Shown here piece by piece: positions 8,465 to 15,368 of a stretch of 64,000 nt of DNA. The DNA lies in NCBI RefSeq assembly GCF_900460065.1, contig NZ_UAVD01000056.1, positions 186,001 through 250,000 of the forward strand, written 5' to 3'. The position numbers and the translations under genes were made by a program. How positions within the stretch are numbered: the first letter of the stretch is position 1; each line of letters opens with the position of its first letter. The stretch is from Streptomyces griseus (GTDB lineage: Bacteria; Actinomycetota; Actinomycetes; Streptomycetales; Streptomycetaceae). The notes under the pieces are model-generated. The model saw only the letters and a list, made by a program, of their open reading frames with translations. It was not told the DNA's origin and made no database searches.

Positions 8465-9275
8465 CTAGGCGACCGCCTTCGTCGCCTTGCTGACCGCCGA
8501 TCCACTGGCGTGGCCGGTGAGGTGCGCGGTGACCTTCACCGTGATCGTCCGGCCCCGCTGGGCCGCCTTGAGCGGCAGCGTGGCGGCGGTGGCCCCGGAG
8601 ATGGCGGTGCCGTTGGCGTACCACTGGTAGGCCCACGACGACGGCTTGGGCGCCCACGCGCCGCGGCCGACGGTGAGGGTGGACCCCACCTTGGGCGTAC
8701 CGGAGATCACCGGCGCGACCGTCGCCTTCGGGGCGTCGCCCTTGGCGACCGTGACCGCCGCGCTCGTCGCGGCGCCGTCGGCGTGCCCCGTCAGCCGGGC
8801 GGTGACGGTGACGGTGATCTTCTTGCCGAGCTGCGTCGCCGGCACGACGTACGTGGTGGCCGTCGCGCCGGAGACCGCCACCCCGTCCGCCTTCCACTGG
8901 TAGGCCCAGGCGGAGGGCTTCGGCGCCCAGGCGCCGCGGCCGATCCCGAGCGTCGCGCCGACCTTGGCGGTGCCGGTGACGACCGGTGCGACCGTGGCCT
9001 TCGGGGCGTCGCCCTTGGCGACCGTGACCGCCGCCGAGGTCCCCTGGGCGTCCGGGTCGCCGGTGCGGCGGGCGGTGACGGTGACGGTGATCTTCTTGCC
9101 GAGCTGCGCGGCCGGCACCGCGTACGTGGCGGCCGTCGCGCCGGAGACCGCCACCCCGTCCGCCTTCCACTGGTAGGCGTACGACGACGGCGCCACCGTC
9201 CAGGAACCGGTGCTCGCGCTCAGCGTCGCGCCGACCTTCGCCGTCCCGGTGATCACCGGCGGCTTGGTGGAGGCG
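8465..9275. repeat. Three tandem repeats, about 273 bp each, in the secreted-protein gene
   Basis: The segment reading ccttcggggcgtcgcccttg recurs exactly 273 bp apart (from about 8726 and 8999), and the flanking sequence is likewise highly similar. The units encode 91-residue Ig-like repeats. The nucleotide identity of the middle and upstream copies points to recent duplication or gene conversion. Confidence 0.8.
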
Positions 9276-11962
9276 AGCCGCGCGGGCGTCACGGTGAACG
9301 AACCCCGCGGGTGGGCGACGGCGTTGTGCGTGACGACGGTGACGCTCCAGGTGCCCGTCGCGACGCCCGTCAGGTCGAGGACGGCCGTGAGCGTCCTGCG
9401 GTCGGCGGAGACGGCGGTGGTCGTCGACTCCACCTCCTTGCCGCCGAGGCTGAGGCGGACGATGTCGTCCTTGTGCAGCGCCGTGCCCGTGAGCGTCACC
9501 GTGGCCTTGCCACCGGCGGGGGCGGTGGTCGGACTGACCGTGCCGATGGTGACCGCCTCCGCGCCGCAGCGGATGCCGGAGCAGACGGCCTCCGCCGAGT
9601 ACGAGGTCTTCGCCGCCGTCTCCGGCAGCGACAGGACCAGGGTGCTCGGGGTGGGGTCCTTGGAGTAGGGCTCGTCGACGCCGCACTTGTAGCCGGTGGG
9701 GATGTACCGGACGCAGCCGTTGTTGAGGCTGGCGTCGTAGAGCGAGGGCACCGCCGTCTCCTCGGCGCCGTCCGTGTCGCTGATCTTCATGTCGAAGCGG
9801 TCGCGGTAGGCGGTCGGCAGCTGCGCGCAGAAGGTGCTGCGCGCCTCGTCGAGGGTGCCGGTGACGGGGCCGTACCCGTAACTGACGTTGGGCGCCACGA
9901 CGCATCCCTCGGCGGGGCCGGCCGCGGTGGCGATGCGCACGGCGTCGAACCGGTAGTCGGGCGCGGCCTTGAGTCCCGTGCGCACGGTGACGAGGACCTG
10001 GTAGCTGGTGGAACCGGTGACCGCACAGGCCTGGTTCCGGTTGCACAGGGCATCGCCGTCCGCCCCGTAGACCACCACGTTCGCGGTGCCCAGGGCGTCG
10101 CGCACATCGACGTGCACGGTGTCCCCGGCGTCGGCGGTGGTGACCTTGCGGCAGCGCAGCTCACCGGGTGCGCCCATCGCACCGCCCGCGGAGGGGCCGC
10201 CGGCCCGGACCACCGGGTTGGCCGTGCAGCCCTTCGCGGTGGCGGTGACGTCCCTGCGGGTCAGCGTGTAGGTGGTCTTGCTGTCCCGGCCCGTGAACAG
10301 CACGGTGTACGCGGCGCCGGGCTTCAGGTCGCAGGTGGTCCAGGTGCTGGTGGAGGGGTAGATGGAGCAGGCCTCGACGCCCTTCTCGTCCAGCACCGTG
10401 AACTCGGCCGTCAGCGTCTGGTTCGGTGCGGCCTGGAGCTGGATGTTCTCCCGCCCGCTGTGCGCGTCGGCGGGAATGCTCAGGCACTGCGAGAAGACGC
10501 CGTCGCCGGTGGTGATCCGGGCGGCGGGGCTCTGTGCGGTGAAGTCGCCGGCCGGGAAGGCCGGGCAGCCGGAGGCGACGTCGGTGCGGTGCAGCGCCAG
10601 GGCGTAGGCGCCGGTCGCCGGCTCGTCGTCGTCGGTGGAGATGTGCAGCCGGAAGGGCGCCCTGCCGTCCAGCTCGCAGGTGCCGGACGCGAGGGCGGAC
10701 CCCTCGCACTGGTAGGCGCCGTCGGCGTCGTACACCGTCGTCTCGGGGTGCGGGCCGGGCCCGCCGAGGGACTTCAGCGCGGCCATCCGGGCCCCGGTGG
10801 GAAGGTCCAGCAGGACGCAGTCGATCTCCCCCGCCGAGGCGAAGCCGGACCGGTACAGGCCCATGCCGGCGGGTACGCAGCCGGCGTCCGAGGCGCGGTC
10901 GATGATGAGGGTGGCCTGGTCGGTGTAGACCGTGTAGTCACCGGCGGCGGGCAGCTCGCACCCGTCCCAGGTGGTGCAGACGGTCTTGCCGGCGCGGTCG
11001 TAGACCGTGAGCTTGGTGCGGGAGGTGTCGACCGCGTAGACCTCGTGGGGGCCGGCGTGCGACGCGGTGAACGTCTTGCAGCCGGTGGCCGGAGTCACGG
11101 TGGTGGGCGCGGAGTTGTAGGCGTTGACCGGGACGCTCGCGCAGCCGACCGGGTCGGAGATGCGGCGGACCTTCAGCGTGTACTCGGCCGGGAAGCCGCC
11201 CTCCGCCTCCCTGACGTGGGTCAGGACGCGGTAGGGGCCGTCGCCCGGGAGCACGCAGCCGTCGCTGTCGTCCTCGTTGAAGTGCGGGCAGATCCGGGCG
11301 CCGGTCTCGTCGGTGATCCAGGAGAGCCCGTGGCCGTACTTCGTGGTGGTGATCCGGTCGGTCAGCCGCTCGCCCGGCTCCGCCTCGATCCGCACGCACT
11401 GCACGGCCGTCGGGCCCGCGGCCAGGCCGACGAGGGGCGGGGCGTCCCAGCCGGTCGGGATCGGGGGCGCGCAGCCCTCGTCGGTGCCGATCGGGACCAG
11501 ACCGAAGGTGAACTCGCTCGTGTCCGCCCAGTTGTTGAGCAGTCGCAGGGTGTACGTGCCGGTGCGCTCCAGGCGGCACCAGCCCTCGCCCCACTCGGGG
11601 TCGTAGCAGTCGACCTGCTCCTCGCCGTCGTAGACCGTGGTGTACACGTTGTGGCTTCCGGTGCCCGACTCCAGGAGGCGGTGCAGGCCCGGCTTGTCGA
11701 CGGTGAAGGTGAAGCAGGCGGTCCCGTCGGCGGGGAGGGTGAGCGTGTTCCCCTCGGGCGCCGCCTCGCCGTACGCGGAGAGCGCGAAGGACGGGCAGTC
11801 CTCGGCGGCGGCCGGAGCGGCGGGCGCGGCGGGCGCGGACGTGACGGTGGCGTCGGCCCGCGCCGCCCCCACCGGGACCAGCAGGGTGACCAGAACGGTG
11901 AGCGTGAGCAGAAGCGCGGTGTACGCCGCGGATCTCGCGGCCGTACACAGACGTGGTGGCAT
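8465..11962 (-). CDS. Large secreted multi-domain beta-sandwich protein of unknown function
   Basis: A 1165-residue exported protein. Residues 1-38 form a signal peptide (YTALLLTLTVLVTLLV core, cleavage near ARA-DAT). Residues about 60-830 are a chain of roughly 110-140-residue cysteine-containing beta modules that recur with a pattern like YTL-VRRISDPVGC at their joints, resembling pre-peptidase C-terminal (PPC) domains. A TIG/IPT-like Ig fold follows (VSPTTAPAGGKATVTLTG). Three near-identical 91-residue repeats then end the protein (pattern YQWKADGVAVSGATA, QLGKKITVTVTA). No enzyme motif, sortase signal or C-terminal membrane helix is visible, so a role in binding or matrix is inferred. The start is the ATG before the signal peptide, with a G-rich site upstream. 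Monocistronic. Confidence 0.75.
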   Translation of the reverse strand: MPPRLCTAARSAAYTALLLTLTVLVTLLVPVGAARADATVTSAPAAPAAPAAAEDCPSFALSAYGEAAPEGNTLTLPADGTACFTFTVDKPGLHRLLESGTGSHNVYTTVYDGEEQVDCYDPEWGEGWCRLERTGTYTLRLLNNWADTSEFTFGLVPIGTDEGCAPPIPTGWDAPPLVGLAAGPTAVQCVRIEAEPGERLTDRITTTKYGHGLSWITDETGARICPHFNEDDSDGCVLPGDGPYRVLTHVREAEGGFPAEYTLKVRRISDPVGCASVPVNAYNSAPTTVTPATGCKTFTASHAGPHEVYAVDTSRTKLTVYDRAGKTVCTTWDGCELPAAGDYTVYTDQATLIIDRASDAGCVPAGMGLYRSGFASAGEIDCVLLDLPTGARMAALKSLGGPGPHPETTVYDADGAYQCEGSALASGTCELDGRAPFRLHISTDDDEPATGAYALALHRTDVASGCPAFPAGDFTAQSPAARITTGDGVFSQCLSIPADAHSGRENIQLQAAPNQTLTAEFTVLDEKGVEACSIYPSTSTWTTCDLKPGAAYTVLFTGRDSKTTYTLTRRDVTATAKGCTANPVVRAGGPSAGGAMGAPGELRCRKVTTADAGDTVHVDVRDALGTANVVVYGADGDALCNRNQACAVTGSTSYQVLVTVRTGLKAAPDYRFDAVRIATAAGPAEGCVVAPNVSYGYGPVTGTLDEARSTFCAQLPTAYRDRFDMKISDTDGAEETAVPSLYDASLNNGCVRYIPTGYKCGVDEPYSKDPTPSTLVLSLPETAAKTSYSAEAVCSGIRCGAEAVTIGTVSPTTAPAGGKATVTLTGTALHKDDIVRLSLGGKEVESTTTAVSADRRTLTAVLDLTGVATGTWSVTVVTHNAVAHPRGSFTVTPARLASTKPPVITGTAKVGATLSASTGSWTVAPSSYAYQWKADGVAVSGATAATYAVPAAQLGKKITVTVTARRTGDPDAQGTSAAVTVAKGDAPKATVAPVVTGTAKVGATLGIGRGAWAPKPSAWAYQWKADGVAVSGATATTYVVPATQLGKKITVTVTARLTGHADGAATSAAVTVAKGDAPKATVAPVISGTPKVGSTLTVGRGAWAPKPSSWAYQWYANGTAISGATAATLPLKAAQRGRTITVKVTAHLTGHASGSAVSKATKAVA

Positions 11963-12044
11963 GGGTCCGTTCCCCCCGGAGCGGTGAAGGTGGTGCTCCG
12001 GGTCTCCGCGGACAGCGCGTTCGGCGGGCCTCCGAGCACAACGA

Positions 12045-12076
12045 CATGTGCCCGCCCCGTGAAGGGCGGGCACATG
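12045..12076 (-). terminator. Terminator of the penicillin-binding protein gene
   Basis: CATGTGCCCGCCC and GGGCGGGCACATG form a perfect 13-bp stem with a 6-base loop, 55 bases after the penicillin-binding protein stop codon. It also shields the promoter of the secreted-protein gene downstream. Confidence 0.75.
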
Positions 12077-12131
12077 ATGATCGCACAGTTGAGCGACCGG
12101 AGGACATGTCAATTCAGGGCCGCGGAGGGGC

Positions 12132-13616
12132 TCAGTCCCCCAGCACCGCCTGCATCACGCTCTTCGCGATCGGGGCGCCGAGCCGGCCGCCCGAGATGTC
12201 GGAGCGGGAGATGTCCATGTCCGTCGGGTCGATGAACACGGCGACGGCGACCGAACGGCCGTCGTCCTTCTTGCCGTAGCTGACGAACCAGCCGTACGGG
12301 ACCTCGTCGCGGACGTCCACGCCGCGCTGGGCGGTGCCCGTCTTGCCGCCGACCGTCACACCGTCGATCAGGGCGCGCTGGGCGCTGCCCTCCTTCGCGG
12401 TGTGCTCCATCATCTCCTGGACCTTCTTCGCCGTCTCGGACGAGACGGCCTGGCTCATCTCCATCGGCTCGTTCTTCTCCAGCGTGGAGAGGTCCGGTCC
12501 GCGCAGCTCGTCGACGATGTAGGGCTGCATCAGCTTGCCGTCGTTGGCGAGGGCCGCGGTGACCATCGCCATCTGCATCGGGGTGCTGGTGAGGCTGCCC
12601 TGGCCCATGCCGGTGAGGGCCGTGCCGGGCTTGTCGAGCTTCGGCGGGTAGAGGCTCTTGGTGGCGAGCATGTCGCCGAACTCCTCCGCGTAGACGTCCT
12701 CGTTGAAGCCGAACTTCTCCGCCGTCTCCCGCATCCGGTCCTCGCCCAGCTCGGCCGCCGCGTCGAGGAAGACGTTGTTGCAGGAGTACTGCATGGCGGT
12801 CTTCATCGACGCCTTGTTGCAGACCGCGTCGCCCGCCTCGCTGCCGATCTTGTTGGTGGAGAGCGGCAGGGGGTACGGCGAGACCGCGTCCGTCCGGGCG
12901 TCCACGTCCGTGACCACCCCGTGCTCCAGCGCCGCCGCGGCGGTGAGGATCTTGAAGGTGGAGCCGGGCGGGTAGGTCTCGCGGAGGGGGCGGTTGGCCA
13001 GCGGCTTGCCCTTCTTCTTCTCCAGCGCCGTGAAGCGGTCGCTCTCCTTGAAGGAGATGCCGGCGAAGGACTCGGGGTCGTACGAGGGGGTGGAGACCAG
13101 GGACAGCACCTTGCCGGTGCGCGGGTCCAGGGCGACCACCGCGCCCCGGGCGCCCAGGTCCGTCAGCCCCTTGTAGGCCGCCTTCTGCGCCTTGGCGTCG
13201 ATCGTGGTGATCACGTCGCCGCCGCGCCGGGGCTGCCCCGTCAGGACGTCCTTGGCGTGCCGGAAGGCGAACCGGTCGTCCTGGCCGCTGAGGACGCTGT
13301 CGTAGGTCCGCTCCAGCAGCGAGGTGCCCCGGGACTGGGAGGCGTACCCGGTGACGGGCGCGTACATCGCACCGTCCTTGTTGGTCCGGAGGAACGCGTA
13401 GTCCCGGCTCTCGGTCTCCTTCGATCCGGTGATCGCCTTGCCGCCGACGATGATGTCGCCGCGCGGGGTGGCGAAGCGTTCGAACCTCACCCGGGCGTTG
13501 TGCTCGTGCTGGGCCAGCTCCTGGCGGTCGACGTGCTGAAGCCAGTTCGCCCGCAGCAGCAGGGCCAGCACCAGCAGCCCGCAGAAGATGGCTATGTGCC
13601 GCAACGGCCTGTTCAT
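12132..13616 (-). CDS. Class B penicillin-binding protein (PbpA-type transpeptidase)
   Basis: A 494-residue membrane-anchored peptidoglycan transpeptidase. One N-terminal membrane helix (IAIFCGLLVLALLL) is followed by a short dimerisation region and a penicillin-binding domain. The domain carries the three signature motifs: SxxK as STFK at about residue 217, SxN as SCN at about 276 and KTG as KTGTAQ at about 423. Length and motif order fit the PbpA/FtsI-like paralogs that streptomycetes use in elongation or sporulation. ATG 13616 is chosen because GGGGAG lies 5 bases upstream; an in-frame GTG at 13628 is less likely. The gene is alone here, not in a dcw cluster or next to a RodA. Confidence 0.92.
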   Translation of the reverse strand: MNRPLRHIAIFCGLLVLALLLRANWLQHVDRQELAQHEHNARVRFERFATPRGDIIVGGKAITGSKETESRDYAFLRTNKDGAMYAPVTGYASQSRGTSLLERTYDSVLSGQDDRFAFRHAKDVLTGQPRRGGDVITTIDAKAQKAAYKGLTDLGARGAVVALDPRTGKVLSLVSTPSYDPESFAGISFKESDRFTALEKKKGKPLANRPLRETYPPGSTFKILTAAAALEHGVVTDVDARTDAVSPYPLPLSTNKIGSEAGDAVCNKASMKTAMQYSCNNVFLDAAAELGEDRMRETAEKFGFNEDVYAEEFGDMLATKSLYPPKLDKPGTALTGMGQGSLTSTPMQMAMVTAALANDGKLMQPYIVDELRGPDLSTLEKNEPMEMSQAVSSETAKKVQEMMEHTAKEGSAQRALIDGVTVGGKTGTAQRGVDVRDEVPYGWFVSYGKKDDGRSVAVAVFIDPTDMDISRSDISGGRLGAPIAKSVMQAVLGD

Positions 13617-13753
13617 TCCACTCCCCACCCGGTCGGGCTCCGGTCCGCGCGGCGGGGCGTCCGCCGGCCGGGCCCGCTTATGCGTTCCCCGATGAACAAG
13701 GATGCCCTGTGGGCGTGCCCGGTTGCACCGGCGGCCCCGGGCACCCCTCCTCG

Positions 13754-13838
13754 GCGGTACGCGGCGTAGCCGTCAGAGGTACACGGCGTAGCGGAAAGGG
13801 TACGCGTCGTGGGTGTCAGAGATACGCGGCGTAGTCGT
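13754..13838. repeat. Degenerate repeats of the LLM gene's 3' end
   Basis: The last codons of the LLM gene plus its stop (minus strand TACGCCGCGTATCTCTGA) recur twice further downstream in modified form, as TACGCCGTGTACCTCTGA (near 13771-13788) and TACGCCGCGTACCGCCGA (near 13754-13771). The three copies suggest small tandem duplications around the stop codon. The remainder of the gap to the penicillin-binding protein gene holds nothing I recognise. Confidence 0.5.
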
Positions 13839-14661
13839 CCAGCGTCCGCAGGACCTCCGCCTCGCCCGCCGGGGGCAGCTGGAGCACGACCTCCTCGATG
13901 CCCAGCTCGGCGTAGTGGGCGAGCTTCCCCGGGCCGGGCAGGACCGCGTACGGCACCACCTGGGGGCCCTCCGGGCCGCGCCCGGCCTCCTCCCAGGCCG
14001 CCCGCAGCTTCGGCAGGGACTCGGTGAGGCCTCCGCCGCCGATGGGCAGCCAGCCGTCCGCGTACTGCGCGATGTGCGCGAACAGCTTGGGGCCCGCCCC
14101 GCCGCCGATCAGGGTGCGCGGGCCGTTGACCGGGCCGCGGGGCCGCCGGGCCGGCTTGGGGTGCGCCTCGCTCGCCCGTACGGAGCCGAACGCGCCCTCG
14201 TACGCGGTGGGCCCGTCCGCCCACAGCGCCCGCATCAGGGCCATCCGGTCCCGGACCCGGTCCCGGCGCGTCGCCCACTCCACCCCGTGGTCGGCGGCCT
14301 CCTCGACGTTCCAGCCGTAGCCGACGCCGAGCGTGAACCGGCCCCCGGAGAGGTGGTCCAGGGTGGCCGCCTGCTTGGCCAGGTCGATCGGGTCGTGCTG
14401 GGCGACCAGGGTGATGCCGGTGCCCAGGACGAGGCGCTCGGTGACGGCGGCGGCCTGGCCGAGGGCGACGAACGGGTCCAGGGTGCGGCCGTACTCCCGG
14501 GGCAGCTCACCGCCCATCGGGTACGGCGTGCTGCGGATCACCGGGATGTGCGTGTGCTCGGGCAGGTACAGTCCGCCGAACCCCCGCTGTTCCAGCTCGC
14601 GGGCGAGCCTGACCGGGGTCACCGTCTCGTCGGTGAGGAAGATCGTCGTGGAGATCCGCAT
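13816..14661 (-). CDS. LLM-class (luciferase-like) F420-dependent oxidoreductase
   Basis: A 281-residue (beta/alpha)8 flavin/deazaflavin oxidoreductase. Family marks include VIRSTPYPMGG, FVALGQAAAVTERLVLGTG and the signature LDHLSGGRFTLGVGYGW (about residues 105-121). The compact length is typical of F420-dependent members. It should transfer hydride from F420H2 to, or remove it from, an unknown substrate in the cytoplasm. ATG 14661 has GGAGGT 7 bases upstream, which rules out the in-frame ATG three codons earlier. It is divergent from the small membrane protein gene. Confidence 0.88.
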   Translation of the reverse strand: MRISTTIFLTDETVTPVRLARELEQRGFGGLYLPEHTHIPVIRSTPYPMGGELPREYGRTLDPFVALGQAAAVTERLVLGTGITLVAQHDPIDLAKQAATLDHLSGGRFTLGVGYGWNVEEAADHGVEWATRRDRVRDRMALMRALWADGPTAYEGAFGSVRASEAHPKPARRPRGPVNGPRTLIGGGAGPKLFAHIAQYADGWLPIGGGGLTESLPKLRAAWEEAGRGPEGPQVVPYAVLPGPGKLAHYAELGIEEVVLQLPPAGEAEVLRTLDDYAAYL

Positions 14662-14781
14662 CGAGAACACCTCCGTCGTCCGTCAGCGCGTCATGCGTGC
14701 GAAGGGCCAAGGTATGCCGTACGACAGGGAAATCCGAGACCGTTGCCCAGGTGGGTCGGGAGCGGACGGAGAGGAGTGGCG

Positions 14782-15279
14782 ATGGCACGGGGAACGGGGC
14801 GGGGCAACGGGCCGGGAGGTCCGGGGCTCGGGTACTTCCTGTTGCCGGCGGGCGGCGCGCTGAGCCTGACGGGGGTCGTCACCGGCAACGGCACGCTGAT
14901 CGGCCTGAGCTGGATCATGTGGGTGCTCGGGATCCTGCTGCTGTTCCGGAGCCGCTCCCGCCGTCCCGTCGATCCGGCCGCGCTCGCGGCGGCGGCCGCC
15001 GCCGGGGACGCCCGGGCCGTGCGCGGGCTGCGGACGCTCGCCCTGACCGCGCGGGCCGAGGGGCGGCCCGACACCGCCGAGCGGCTGCTGCGGCAGGCGG
15101 TGCGGGCCGGTGACGTGGAGTCGATGTGGGAGCTGGGCCGCCTGGTCGAGCACCGCGAGGGTCTGGCGGCGGCGGAGCCGTGGTTCCGGATGGCGGCGGA
15201 GGGCGGGCACGTGGTGGCCAAGCGGCTGTTCCGGCCGGGCGGCGCGCTGCACCCGGACGGGGCGGACCCGGCGCCGTAG
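14782..15279 (+). CDS. Small membrane protein with Sel1/TPR-like C-terminal region
   Basis: A 165-residue protein. Two closely spaced hydrophobic segments (LGYFLLPAGGALSLTGVV and IGLSWIMWVLGILLLF, residues about 15-52) are followed by a basic stop-transfer patch (RSRSRR). A helical region with two Sel1-like repeats comes next (AERLLRQAVRAGDVESMWEL, then EPWFRMAAEGGHVVAKRLF). It probably sits in the membrane with the repeats in the cytoplasm as a protein-binding surface. Function unknown. GAGAGGAG lies 7 bases before the ATG. Ends at tandem hairpins shared with the convergent acylase gene. Confidence 0.75.
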   Translation: MARGTGRGNGPGGPGLGYFLLPAGGALSLTGVVTGNGTLIGLSWIMWVLGILLLFRSRSRRPVDPAALAAAAAAGDARAVRGLRTLALTARAEGRPDTAERLLRQAVRAGDVESMWELGRLVEHREGLAAAEPWFRMAAEGGHVVAKRLFRPGGALHPDGADPAP

Positions 15280-15282
15280 GGT

Positions 15283-15341
15283 CCGCCCGGCCGCCGGGCG
15301 GCACAGCACCGTCCCCCGGGCGGGTCCCCCGCCCCGGGGAC
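15283..15341. terminator. Two consecutive hairpins between convergent genes
   Basis: CCGCCCGG with CCGGGCGG (15283-15290 and 15294-15301) and a 14-bp stem with one mismatch (15311-15324 with 15328-15341) lie in the 89-bp space between the Sel1-like gene and the acylase-GNAT gene. Confidence 0.6.
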
Positions 15342-15368
15342 CAGCCCGCCCCGCGCGAGCGGCTTCCG

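Noticed and set aside
8438..12235. Plus-strand 1265-codon frame over the secreted-protein gene
   Set aside because: Antisense shadow of the signal-peptide-bearing repeat protein; translation lacks domain features.
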